Under the pieces are notes generated by a model. It saw only the letters and a list, made by a program, of their open reading frames with translations, had not been told where the DNA came from and did not search any database. Positions 7,427-14,860 of a stretch of 25,351 nt of DNA are shown here, one piece after another. Positions within the stretch are counted from its first letter, which is position 1. Each line of letters begins with the position of its first letter. This DNA is from a virus: IMG/VR virus record IMGVR_UViG_3300032562_002808, positions 1 to 25,351 of that record. One strand, written 5' to 3'. The position numbers and the translations under genes are program-made.

Positions 7427-7759
7427 TTAATATTTATGTTTTCTAAAATTATGTTTTTTATTGTATTCTGCATGGCACCTATAACACATCGCAATATAAT
7501 CCTCTAAAACTCTGCGGTAGCGATGGTCTATATTTGCCCATTGAACGTTATTCGATGGGTTTCCACAAACTTCACAAATTTTTGGTCTGCCTTTCCATCT
7601 GGCTACCCATGCATGAATTGCAACATATCCGGCGTTATCTCCTTTCCAATGTGGATTTTTTTCTCCTTTTATAGCTGGGCGACCATCGAGCCAAGCGCCC
7701 TTACACCCTTTTTTAAACCACCCTTTATTGATTCCATTTTTCGGAGTTCCTGTTGGCAT
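7427..7759 (-). CDS. HNH endonuclease 1
   Basis: A 110-residue His-Me-finger nuclease. It has the pre-motif GEKNPHWKGD (residues ~32-41), a zinc-binding CEVCG (62-66), the core WANIDHRYRR with the HNH aspartate-histidine, and the second zinc pair CYRCH followed by the terminal histidine/asparagine region. The WKG pre-motif is shared with HNH-2, -3 and -4 in this window, implying a common origin. It lies between the capsid-associated protein and the connector, splitting an otherwise compact structural operon, so it looks like a free-standing homing-type element. A structured leader with kissing-loop potential precedes its ATG. Confidence 0.88.
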   Translation of the reverse strand: MPTGTPKNGINKGWFKKGCKGAWLDGRPAIKGEKNPHWKGDNAGYVAIHAWVARWKGRPKICEVCGNPSNNVQWANIDHRYRRVLEDYIAMCYRCHAEYNKKHNFRKHKY

Positions 7760-7778
7760 TTTATTTTCTCTCCGTATT

Positions 7779-7843
7779 TCACACCCAACCTTACGAGTAA
7801 AGGTGTGAGATACGAAGCGTAAGGTTAATTTTATGCTTCGTAT
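7779..7843 (-). promoter_or_regulatory. Leader of HNH-1 with two hairpins whose loops are complementary
   Basis: On the minus strand, hairpin one is ATACGAAGC / GCTTCGTAT (7843-7835 with 7818-7810, 9 bp). Hairpin two is TCACACC / GGTGTGA (7808-7802 with 7785-7779, 7 bp). The loop of the first contains AACCTTACG (7826-7818) and that of the second CGTAAGGTT (7795-7787), a perfect 9-bp complement. This predicts a kissing-loop complex or a switch between pairings. It ends 20 bases before the ATG of HNH-1. No U-tract follows either stem. Confidence 0.75.
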
Positions 7844-7857
7844 GTTTCACAAGAAAA

Positions 7858-8307
7858 CTAAGTATTGCTGTTAGCAGTAACGGATGGAAGCTCGAAGCCT
7901 CTGCCTAATACTATTTCACCAAAAACGATACAGGCTGGTGTTGTACCTCCGACAAATGTCGGGGTGGCTACTACCCTCAAATATCTCTTTCGGTTGAGGT
8001 TGTTTAATCCCTCGATTCTGGCCTCAAGGTCAGCTCCTGCGGCTGCTGTGATGGCTGCTGTGCCTCCGATAACAACTCCTGTGTTATCTAATGCATCAGC
8101 GAAGTTTCCGTTTGATGTTGCACATTCTTGCAACTTAACGGCTACTGTTGATGGGGATGGAGAACCCGACGCGGCGGATACTCTTACCCTCAATACAGCG
8201 GTGTTAAAACCAACTGTGTCGATGGCTGAGCCATCAATCTCAGAACCTGTGTTTGATTGGCAATCAATTGATGTGCTGAATTGCACATTCTCGTATAAGC
8301 TTTTCAT
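7858..8307 (-). CDS. Capsid-associated (decoration-like) structural protein
   Basis: The 149-residue protein follows the major capsid gene and is strand-rich, alanine/threonine/glycine-rich and almost free of charged clusters. It contains MKSLYENVQFSTSIDC at the start, IDTVGFNTAVLRVRVSA (residues ~29-45), KLQECATSNGNF and KRYLRVVATPTF. I know this pattern (an N-terminal MK-L-Y-N-v-F segment followed by IDT-GYN-A) from small proteins encoded next to phage capsid genes, usually unnamed. A role in stabilising or decorating the capsid is likely from position. Its start codon follows a 167-base structured leader. Confidence 0.6.
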   Translation of the reverse strand: MKSLYENVQFSTSIDCQSNTGSEIDGSAIDTVGFNTAVLRVRVSAASGSPSPSTVAVKLQECATSNGNFADALDNTGVVIGGTAAITAAAGADLEARIEGLNNLNRKRYLRVVATPTFVGGTTPACIVFGEIVLGRGFELPSVTANSNT

Positions 8308-8474
8308 GGTTTTGTGTTTTTTTAATTGGCTTTAGGTCTTATCAGACCCCTCACAGACGACCTTTTTTATGCCTTGACAGGCATCGTTGCAAGGACGGGC
8401 CGGGCTTCCCGTTAGCGCTTAATAATTACCCGAGAATTATCCGGTGATGAGCCGGACAATCTCTCGAACAACAA
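8308..8474 (-). promoter_or_regulatory. Structured leader between capsid and capsid-associated genes
   Basis: This 167-base gap holds a series of stems on the minus strand. The first is a roughly 14-bp stem with one bulge, closed by CGAGA / TCTCG and ending TCCGG-(7)-CCGGA. Then come ATAATT-(7)-AATTAT, which shares bases with the first and so excludes it; CGGG-AAG-CCCG; ATGCCT-GTCA-AGGCAT; and GGTCT-GATA-AGACC. None is followed by a U-run, so none is a classic terminator. The final 25 bases before the ATG are A-rich and unstructured. It may lower or tune expression relative to the capsid, or be an RNA-processing site. Confidence 0.55.
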
Positions 8475-9719
8475 TTATGCGTGTGTCGAAATGTTGATGA
8501 ATGCTTTTGGCAAAGCCAAAACCAAGGCGTGTCTGTGTCTGTAGACAATACCTTGTTGATCTGCCAAGGCGATTTCCTTTCCACCAAAAGTTCCTGATAC
8601 AAACTTTTCCATGCTCATATCGCCTCTGTCACCGAAAGCCAAGGCTTTCATGTTTCCAAAGATTGCGAATTGAGTTGAAGCTGATGCTCCATTGCCGGCT
8701 GGCAATGTTGGCAACCAGCGGTTTGTATAAACAGGGTAACCCAAGATGTAGCCGGCTGGTTTTACTGGACCGCCGCCTTTTTCTTGGCTCAAGGTTTCAG
8801 GAGCCCACGCTGCATAAGGCAAAATATAATTTCCAGCTGTATCTTTTTGAGTTCTCCAAGATGCCCAGACTGTTCTATGTGTATAGAAAGCTGCACCGTC
8901 CAAAATAGATTCCTCTAATTGGCCGATTGCACTTGAACCGTCAACAAGAACCTCAAATCCGTCCGGTGTGGTTGGATTGGAGTTGCTGAATTTTGTTTTG
9001 CCAGAGTCCAACGTTAATGTTGGAACGGCGGCGTTCTTGAGAATACCAACGAATGGTCCACCAACAACGACTCCGTTTGCAGTATTGCCGGATCCTCCAA
9101 TTAATCCCTGTTGATCAACCATGTTAGCCAACGCCTCTCCGGCGATTGCTAATAGCCAATCTGCAAGGTTAACGGATGCATCAGACAATAAATCGTTTCC
9201 GACCGCGAATGCTAATTGCCATTTCTGGGCGATTAATGTTGCTTGACCAAATGTCAATCCGGTTATTACACCGGCAACATCAACTCCGAGATAACCACCT
9301 GTTAGGTATGAACCAGTGTAGTTAGGAATTCCTAACTGATCTGTTTTCATAGTCCATTTTTGAGCTTGGCTCAAAACTGTTCCTACAGATGCGGCAATTC
9401 TTAAAATGGCAGCTGCCAATTCGACTGATACTAAGTATCCGCCGCGATTGTCTTGCTGTTCAATTAAGGCTTCGTTGGATTTGGTAACGGCTCTATTCCA
9501 AGCAATTGATTTTGCTGCTTCGCACAAATCTAATTTTTGCTTTTCGTTTAAGCCAGATACGTCGCGTCCAAATGCTGCTCTCTCAAACCTCATTTTTTCA
9601 ACTTGGCTCTTGACGGCAGATGCGACTTCGGTTCCGATTGTCTTAGCAACTTTATCACCCATGATTCCATCGATGACTTCTGCTGCTAATGTTTTAATCT
9701 GTTCTTCTGTTACTTCCAT
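8475..9719 (-). CDS. Major capsid protein, HK97 fold
   Basis: The 414-residue protein follows the protease gene directly and has the layout of phage_capsid family proteins. It begins with a helical, charged N-terminal region (residues 1-75) and continues with NRGGYLVSVELAAAIL (from about 92), where the mature HK97-type chain usually begins. The middle contains LGVDVAGVITGLTFGQATL, WLLAIAGEALANMVDQQGLIGGSG and PFVGIL, and the C-terminal part contains GYILGYPVYTNRWLP and DRGDMSMEKF. It should form the icosahedral shell after cleavage by the neighbouring protease. The start codon is immediately after the protease stop, with no Shine-Dalgarno site nearby. Confidence 0.9.
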   Translation of the reverse strand: MEVTEEQIKTLAAEVIDGIMGDKVAKTIGTEVASAVKSQVEKMRFERAAFGRDVSGLNEKQKLDLCEAAKSIAWNRAVTKSNEALIEQQDNRGGYLVSVELAAAILRIAASVGTVLSQAQKWTMKTDQLGIPNYTGSYLTGGYLGVDVAGVITGLTFGQATLIAQKWQLAFAVGNDLLSDASVNLADWLLAIAGEALANMVDQQGLIGGSGNTANGVVVGGPFVGILKNAAVPTLTLDSGKTKFSNSNPTTPDGFEVLVDGSSAIGQLEESILDGAAFYTHRTVWASWRTQKDTAGNYILPYAAWAPETLSQEKGGGPVKPAGYILGYPVYTNRWLPTLPAGNGASASTQFAIFGNMKALAFGDRGDMSMEKFVSGTFGGKEIALADQQGIVYRHRHALVLALPKAFINISTHA

Positions 9720-10958
9720 TTATTTATTAGCTTTTTCCTTAATAGCCTTATTAACGCTACCAAGTTCATTGCTAATTTCTGTTGCTTTTTCTCTTAAAAC
9801 TCTGCGCAATGATACAAGGCTGTCGATAGCCTTCTCATCGGCAATGCTTTCAGAGTTGCGACCTTTTGCAGCCGAGGCATCACCCTCACCTGCGCCGTCA
9901 CCATCAGTTTTTACACTGACAGCACCGTAGACTTTCTCCAGTGTATCGGAGATAGATTTCAAAGATTTTGAGACATCGTCCTGCGTTCCGGTCGATGCCA
10001 TTTTTTCGGCATACGCATCAATCATTTTCTTATGAGCATCTTTATGCCTTGTATGCTCTGTGTCCATGGCTTTATAGCACTTTTCAAATTCGTCTTTTAC
10101 TTTTGCTGACAGTTCGTCCACACTCTTTTGTCCTGAAATTGCTTTATAACAATCCTCAACAATCGCTTTCATGCCGTTCATATGCATGTTGTGTTCGGTC
10201 TCGTATTCTCCGTCTAAAATTTCCCTTAATTCATCGGGGTCCGGGCTTACTATTTCCTGATCCTCTTTATCCTCGTCCGGGTCTTTGCTTTTTTGGGATT
10301 CCGGAACGCATACCAACTTGCCGTCTCCTTGGTCTGCCATTACTCCGGGCGTTCCATCGTCCATATTGCATGGCGAGCCAATTTCTCCTGTTTTTTCGGT
10401 TATTTTGGTTTCCACAAATTTAATACCTTTGGTAGTAAGGTAGGCTAAATCTAAATTTAATGATCTGGCTCTTACGCAGTCTGCGTTTGCCGGAACGGCA
10501 ACCATTGACCATTCCAAAAGTTCGTATTTGGTTATCTCTCCGGTTTTCTCATCAAACTCTGATGGCATAAATCCAACCGAGGCGGCCATTGGCATACCCG
10601 CTTCGTAGTATTGCCTTATCTTTTGGGCTTCCGGTGTTGGCGCAAATTTTCCCTCGGCAATCATTTGCCCATTCTCAACTGAAATTTTGTCGGTCATTCC
10701 AATCGGCAAACTGAAATAATCATGCCCCCATAAAACAACCGGATGGGAATTGTAATGGTTCAGATCAAAATTACTCAGGCTTAATGTATCGCCTTGCCTG
10801 TCCAAATTTTCGGTGGATATAATCATGCGGAACGTTCCGGTGTCGGTTCCGTCTGCTGATTTAATATCCGACATGGCTTTCTCAAAAACTACGTCTGTTA
10901 TCTTTTTAATAAAAGCGTCTTTGGCTTCTTTTGTTAATTGGAATAAATTTGTATTCAT
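9720..10958 (-). CDS. Prohead protease fused to a scaffold-like C-terminal region
   Basis: Residues 1-165 are an HK97-type prohead protease (S78/U35 family). The catalytic histidine is in WGHD (H79), the nucleophilic serine in AASVGF (S127), and the supporting glutamate in ELLEWSMVAVPAN (E149), all correctly spaced. After about residue 200 the protein turns acidic (KDPDEDKEDQEIVSPDPDEL), then becomes a long alpha-helical, glutamate/lysine-rich tail that ends in KEKANK. Such tails act as internal scaffold during head assembly and are cleaved out. At 412 residues it is about twice the size of a stand-alone protease. It lies between portal and capsid genes as expected. Confidence 0.9.
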   Translation of the reverse strand: MNTNLFQLTKEAKDAFIKKITDVVFEKAMSDIKSADGTDTGTFRMIISTENLDRQGDTLSLSNFDLNHYNSHPVVLWGHDYFSLPIGMTDKISVENGQMIAEGKFAPTPEAQKIRQYYEAGMPMAASVGFMPSEFDEKTGEITKYELLEWSMVAVPANADCVRARSLNLDLAYLTTKGIKFVETKITEKTGEIGSPCNMDDGTPGVMADQGDGKLVCVPESQKSKDPDEDKEDQEIVSPDPDELREILDGEYETEHNMHMNGMKAIVEDCYKAISGQKSVDELSAKVKDEFEKCYKAMDTEHTRHKDAHKKMIDAYAEKMASTGTQDDVSKSLKSISDTLEKVYGAVSVKTDGDGAGEGDASAAKGRNSESIADEKAIDSLVSLRRVLREKATEISNELGSVNKAIKEKANK

Positions 10959-10975
10959 ATTTTTAAAATTAATTA

Positions 10976-13360
10976 TTAATCAGGTTGAGGGACTTCTTGT
11001 GGCTGGAGTCCACAGCGGCAGTTAGGATGTAAAGGAGGCGACCCAACATCTGCGTAATCGATATTGAGCTTTCCACCGTCCGCTCCGGTGAAGTCATCGC
11101 CGTTATCTAAATAATTGTTATCAACTGATTCAACTTTACCGTCCATTTCCTTGCAAAATTCACAAGTCAAATCATCATCAAAAGCTTGCCATTTCATTTC
11201 CAAAACTCCGGCTTGTTTCCATGACTCCTTGCTGGCCATGTTGGCTACGCGGAATAGTTCTGTTTGGGCTACTGTTGCGGCCCTGGTTGTATCTGCTAAG
11301 TCGTAAATACCGCTTACCAAATCAGTTGCCTGTTGCACGCTGGCTCCGGACTGCATAGCTTCTCCCAGCTTGGCTTTTAATTGATCGAGCGTTGTCTGGT
11401 TGTATGATTCGCTCATTAATGAAATGGCTTCATCCAATGCATTCCTTGAGTTAACGTCCTCTAACAAATTTATTCCGGGCTTTCCCACTCCTGCTCCGGC
11501 AATCTCGCCTTCGTTTTTGTAAACCTCAGAAAGCACTGGTGTTAATGCATCTATGGATATTTTTATCCAGCTTTTTAAATTAAAAGGGTCTGGCATTCCT
11601 GCCTTTCTAAATGTTTTTGAAAATTTCCCGTCAATGTTATCTAAAACTTCCTTTTTCTGTTTGGCGTTAAGTTCTTTGAGTATTTTTTTGACTTCCGGCT
11701 CTTTTTTTGCTATTCGGCTATCCAAATCTTTCCAAATATAGTAATATTCCTCTTTGGTCATTTCACCCCATGCTTTCTTTTTGATTGATTTTATTTCCTT
11801 TAGTTTAGCCACAAGCAAATCAGCGGCTTTTTTCTGCATTGTTTGTCGGGCTTTAAAGTTCTGCGCAGCTCGCGTATGTATAGCTTTACCGGCTTTTTGC
11901 ATAGGTTTGACAGTCTTTTGTATAGATTCTGCTGATTTTGAAGCAGGCGCAGGTGCGTATTCTGGCGGTGGCGTTCCAACTGGCACTAAATTGTTCCCAA
12001 CCATTACATCGTCTCCGCCGTCTATCGGGCCTAAGCCTTGATACTTTTCTCTCGCCTCGTTTACCGACATTACCGGCTGGCTTCCCATGACAGCTTGCAT
12101 TTCGGTGTTGACTGCAGCTCTGTCCTCTGGTGTCGGGTCTTTAAATGAAATGTAAATGTTGTCTCCGTATCGCGGTGCCAAAAATTCGTTCAGCGTTGAG
12201 CAAATCATCTGCATCTTTGGTTTTATGGTTCTCTTAGCAAAAACATAGTCTGCGGTTTCGGCTGTGGCTCGGTTAGTGTCTGATTCGGCTGTGCCAAGAA
12301 TAGTTTTTGAAACTCTAAAACCAGCCAAGATTCTGTCTCGGGTCATTTCCAAGAGTTCTTTAAATCCCATGTCTTTCATTGTCGACTGTGTCTGCTTCCA
12401 CGACACTCCCTTTGGCAAAATGCCGGTCTTATGCGCGTTTTCCACTCCCTGATGGTTTGATTCCCAGCCTGTTTTCAATGCTAAAATCTGTTCCTCTGTT
12501 GTGTATTCTGTTTCAAATACACCGTCCATGTTCGCTCCGTTAATAAAAAACTGGCGGTTGAATTCCATCGCAAAGTTGTCGTTGTCTATCCATTCGGCGA
12601 TGGCTTGCATTGTGCCTATGCCCTCGTGCGGATTATTTAAGTCCGGCGTTTTAAAATGTATTATTTCGTACGGCTGATAGTAATATTTCCTATTATCAAT
12701 TTCGTATTGATAGCCTTTTAAAACATATGGATAAATTGTCTGGTCTAAGTCTACCGTCACAAACGCCGGATTTAACAAATAAATTGCATCGGGCTTGTCG
12801 TTATAGCTTTTTACTCCGGTCATCAAACCAAAAGCGTTCCCAGTTGCTTCCAAATGCCCTGCAAGCGTCCATCGCAATTCTGGCCCTGTTTGCTCAGGAT
12901 TTCCGGCTTCCAAAACGTCGAGCAGTTCATGTTCTGTCAGCTCAACGTGGTTGTTGTTTTTTTGTATTTGATAAACTTTGAATTCAATGCAGGCGATTTC
13001 GTCTGATATGGCTTTTATGGCCGCATAAGACCAGCCTCTAATGTTGGACATTGTCTTTATCGCGCTCACGCTTTTTGACGCGCCCGGGCGGACAATCATC
13101 AATGGGTCGTTACCTATAATATTTCCCACATCAAAACCCAAAACACCCTTAGTCAATTTAGACTTGGATTTTGTTCTAAAACCAAACATTCCCCTTTGGT
13201 CAAAGGAGATTCCGTAACTTTCTACGTTGCCGGCTTTGTTCCGGTTGGCGTGATCTTGCCCATGGTGAGCGGAGCGGATTGGTCTTACTCTTTTGAATGC
13301 GTTTGCCGCCCTCTCCCAAAATGTTTCTGCCACATCTGCCACGTTGATGTCAGAGGACAA
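10976..13360 (-). CDS. Portal protein fused to a MuF-type head morphogenesis domain
   Basis: The 794-residue frame starts at a TTG (13360). An ATG at 13189, giving 737 residues starting MFGFRTKSKSKL, is equally plausible because this resembles typical portal N-termini. The portal part contains GWSYAAIKAISDEIACIEFKV, LTEHELLDVLEAGNPEQTG, GNAFGLMTG and AIYLLNPAFVTV. The C-terminal third ends in a MuF domain with TTRAATVAQTELFRVAN, WQAFDDDLTCEFC and the signature SPPLHPNCRCGL. Fusion of portal and MuF occurs in some phages but separate genes are more common. The portal forms the dodecameric DNA gate; MuF-type proteins act in early head assembly or DNA ejection. A pseudoknot-like element lies just upstream. 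Confidence 0.9.
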   Translation of the reverse strand: MSSDINVADVAETFWERAANAFKRVRPIRSAHHGQDHANRNKAGNVESYGISFDQRGMFGFRTKSKSKLTKGVLGFDVGNIIGNDPLMIVRPGASKSVSAIKTMSNIRGWSYAAIKAISDEIACIEFKVYQIQKNNNHVELTEHELLDVLEAGNPEQTGPELRWTLAGHLEATGNAFGLMTGVKSYNDKPDAIYLLNPAFVTVDLDQTIYPYVLKGYQYEIDNRKYYYQPYEIIHFKTPDLNNPHEGIGTMQAIAEWIDNDNFAMEFNRQFFINGANMDGVFETEYTTEEQILALKTGWESNHQGVENAHKTGILPKGVSWKQTQSTMKDMGFKELLEMTRDRILAGFRVSKTILGTAESDTNRATAETADYVFAKRTIKPKMQMICSTLNEFLAPRYGDNIYISFKDPTPEDRAAVNTEMQAVMGSQPVMSVNEAREKYQGLGPIDGGDDVMVGNNLVPVGTPPPEYAPAPASKSAESIQKTVKPMQKAGKAIHTRAAQNFKARQTMQKKAADLLVAKLKEIKSIKKKAWGEMTKEEYYYIWKDLDSRIAKKEPEVKKILKELNAKQKKEVLDNIDGKFSKTFRKAGMPDPFNLKSWIKISIDALTPVLSEVYKNEGEIAGAGVGKPGINLLEDVNSRNALDEAISLMSESYNQTTLDQLKAKLGEAMQSGASVQQATDLVSGIYDLADTTRAATVAQTELFRVANMASKESWKQAGVLEMKWQAFDDDLTCEFCKEMDGKVESVDNNYLDNGDDFTGADGGKLNIDYADVGSPPLHPNCRCGLQPQEVPQPD

Positions 13361-13447
13361 AGTATTTTAATACTGTGGTATGTTGTGGTAGTTGTCCCCG
13401 ATATTTTGCCATGAGAGCTACCACACTGACCCATGACAAAATATCGG
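13361..13447 (-). promoter_or_regulatory. Portal leader with interleaved repeats (candidate pseudoknot)
   Basis: On the minus strand, CCGATATTTTG (13447-13437) pairs perfectly with CAAAATATCGG (13408-13398), 11 bp. TGTGGTAG inside that loop (13425-13418) pairs with CTACCACA downstream (13391-13384), 8 bp. Connecting segments are 11, 9 and 6 bases, long enough for an H-type pseudoknot to form. A second TACCACA copy (13380-13374) can compete, and AGTATT-TT-AATACT (13374-13361) forms a further dyad touching the TTG start. This is the densest set of dyads in the window. Confidence 0.75.
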
Positions 13448-13456
13448 AAACCCAGT

Positions 13457-13774
13457 CTAACTTTCTAACCTTTTTACTTCACCTTTTATAATTTCAAACT
13501 TAGTCAAACAGCAACTGCAAAAACATGGTTTGTTAAATGTCAGCAGTTCTCCGCGCCTGTTTAAAAGTTTATAAACTATCGCTGTAAAAAATCTTTTTAT
13601 TTTACTCGCCGACAATGGCATTGAAATTGGATTGGCGCAAAACGGACAACGCATGACAATACAATTCATTAGTCCGTTAAATGCTGTCGTTACTTTCGCG
13701 TATGCGAAGTCGCCAGCGTTTCTCAATTCTTCCGGCGTTGAAAGTTCTTTAACTAACTGTGGTATTTCGTTCAT
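13457..13774 (-). CDS. Small cysteine-rich (zinc-binding?) phage protein
   Basis: The 105-residue product begins MNEIPQLVKELSTPEELRNAG, forms one helical N-terminal half, then carries CPFC (with ANPISMP) and later CFCSCC. Four or more of these cysteines could bind one zinc ion. The frame is open further upstream, but that part overlaps HNH-2 entirely and the ATG at 13774 is preferred; it overlaps the end of HNH-2 by 26 bases. It lies just before the portal gene, where phages often encode small unassigned proteins. I do not recognise a family. Confidence 0.6.
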   Translation of the reverse strand: MNEIPQLVKELSTPEELRNAGDFAYAKVTTAFNGLMNCIVMRCPFCANPISMPLSASKIKRFFTAIVYKLLNRRGELLTFNKPCFCSCCLTKFEIIKGEVKRLES

Positions 13775-14090
13775 ATTTGTCGTTATATTTTCTATCGTAT
13801 TCTTCGTGGCATTTCTTACATCTTCCAGAATAATCCTTTGGATTTCTGCTATATTCGTGGTCCACATTTGACCAATCTATATTCCATCGACCATTAATTT
13901 TCTCTCCCGATAGACCACAATCCTCGCATTTTTGTGGATGACCAAAATGATTTATAATCCATCCATGTTTAGTTTTATTCGCACAATTGTCTCCTTTCCA
14001 ACAAGGATGATTATTACCAATCTTTCCTTTCTGGAAGCCTTGATTGGCATTATGGATATAAACCCCACTTTTACCTTTTACTCCAGGCAT
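13749..14090 (-). CDS. HNH endonuclease 2
   Basis: A 113-residue HNH protein with GNNHPCWKGD, the zinc-binding CEDCG, the core WSNVDHEYSR and the second pair CKKCHEEYDRKYN. This order matches HNH-1 and HNH-4 closely. The frame can start at 14105, but the ATG at 14090 lies in the second helix of a candidate pseudoknot and gives the N-terminus MPGVKGKSGVY that resembles the start of HNH-1. The gene separates the small zinc protein and portal from the methyltransferase block. It is probably a selfish, free-standing nuclease, though HNH proteins next to terminase/portal genes can also assist packaging (HK97 gp74). Confidence 0.85.
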   Translation of the reverse strand: MPGVKGKSGVYIHNANQGFQKGKIGNNHPCWKGDNCANKTKHGWIINHFGHPQKCEDCGLSGEKINGRWNIDWSNVDHEYSRNPKDYSGRCKKCHEEYDRKYNDKYERNTTVS

Positions 14091-14155
14091 AGTCGTTCGG
14101 ACCATTGGGCGATATTGGTGGAACGACTAAGAACGCACCAAATCACCTCCCAATG
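14090..14155 (-). promoter_or_regulatory. Candidate H-type pseudoknot covering the HNH-2 start codon
   Basis: On the minus strand, TTGGTG (14141-14136) pairs with CACCAA (14120-14115), and TAGTCGTTC (14129-14121) pairs with GAACGACTA (14098-14090). The two are interleaved with loops of 6, 0 and 16 bases, geometry suitable for a classic pseudoknot. The last A of helix two is the A of the ATG. An alternative outer stem CATTGGG / CCCAATG (14155-14149 with 14109-14103) would enclose the first helix. Confidence 0.75.
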
Positions 14156-14290
14156 TTCCCGTTAATTTCTATTTTCGAGGCAGGCTCTCAAAGATTATCC
14201 CTGCCTTGCGGCATCCCCCTAAGGGTAAGAGCCTAACCCGAGAATACAATGTCTATTTATTAATTAAGTGTAGACCCTTGGACTGTCCAA
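14156..14290 (-). promoter_or_regulatory. Further structured region upstream of HNH-2
   Basis: On the minus strand this gap contains AGGCTCT that can pair with AGAGCCT, a TGCC-GCAA-GGCA hairpin with a GNRA tetraloop between them, and AGGCAGG that can pair with CCTGCCT. The last arm overlaps AGAGCCT by three bases, so the long pairings exclude each other. At 14278-14290 there is an exact 13-base DNA palindrome TTGGAC-T-GTCCAA, too tight for an RNA hairpin and more like a protein-binding site. I see no ORF in the gap. Confidence 0.45.
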
Positions 14291-14300
14291 ACGGAAATGT

Positions 14301-14507
14301 TTAGACTTTATGAAACTCTAAATTTTGATTTTTTAAGAAGTCACAACCCTCGTGCGGACAGCACCAACAACATCTGGCGTTGCCACGTTCTTTATCAAGT
14401 CTCGTGTTACAACAAGAATGAGTTTCTCCACACTTATCAAACACCCCACGTCTTTCTAAATCCTCTCCCCATTGTTTTTCTAAATCAGATGGTTTTATTT
14501 TTTTCAT
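14301..14507 (-). CDS. Small cysteine-rich protein, 68 residues
   Basis: The product begins MKKIKPSDLEKQWGEDLERR and has eight cysteines in 68 residues, in CGETHSCCNTR and ARCCWCCPHEGC. Several pairs could bind zinc, or the protein could be a small redox or DNA-binding element. The ATG is 2 bases after the methyltransferase stop codon, so the two are probably co-translated. I do not recognise the family. Confidence 0.55.
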   Translation of the reverse strand: MKKIKPSDLEKQWGEDLERRGVFDKCGETHSCCNTRLDKERGNARCCWCCPHEGCDFLKNQNLEFHKV

Positions 14508-14509
14508 TT

Positions 14510-14860
14510 TTAGTATAAATCCTCACTAAATAATAATCTTTTTGCAATTTCTCTTATCACGTTTACTGTCACTGCATTACCGCACATTTTGTAGCGTTGC
14601 GTATCTGAAATACCCCCCCCTGTCCCTTGTGCAGTCCAGCCATCCGGGAAGCCTTGCAGGCGTTCACACTCAAGCGGTGTTAATCGTCTAATATTTGTGG
14701 GATATGCCGACCCCCCCCCTGCGGTTGCTACTGTCGGAGAGATTCCTGACTTTTTGTATACTCGGCTCGTTTGTTCGTATGAAGTCGTTGCCTCCTTGCC
14801 CGGCTTTATACCCGGCACGCAATGGATGTACTGTTTGTGTCTGCCTATTAGATTTTTCAT
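14510..14860 (-). CDS. C5-cytosine DNA methyltransferase, C-terminal part (different frame)
   Basis: This frame, open back to 15259, carries the C-terminal motifs missing from the neighbouring fragment: a SRVYKKSGISPTVATAGGG segment resembling the target-recognition/IX boundary of HhaI-like enzymes, motif IX RRLTPLECERLQGFPDGW (about 14689-14636) and motif X KMCGNAVTVNVIREIAKRLL. It is +1 relative to the N-terminal frame. It contains a G9 run (minus strand, 14719-14711) and a G8 run (14620-14613), both within glycine codons. 14860 is an internal ATG; no reliable start is visible. It probably represents the C-terminal half of one enzyme, separated by a frameshift, phase variation or a homopolymer sequencing error. 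The same frame over 15000-14870 reads WGMICNGKCLTARISESHK then SLSDILE, see findings. Confidence 0.75.
   Translation of the reverse strand: MKNLIGRHKQYIHCVPGIKPGKEATTSYEQTSRVYKKSGISPTVATAGGGSAYPTNIRRLTPLECERLQGFPDGWTAQGTGGGISDTQRYKMCGNAVTVNVIREIAKRLLFSEDLY

Noticed and set aside
9406-9930. Plus-strand frame of 174 residues across the capsid/protease junction
   Set aside because: Antisense shadow of two well-supported genes; serine/leucine-rich composition typical of such shadows.
14126-14148. Strong Shine-Dalgarno GGGAGGTGAT followed by GTG on the minus strand
   Set aside because: The frame ends after GTG CGT TCT at a TAG, so no gene; the site also lies in the HNH-2 leader structure.
14106-14300. 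Group I or group II intron carrying HNH-2
   Set aside because: I could not find the conserved core elements or a reading frame that would be joined across the gap, although hairpins with GNRA loops are present.
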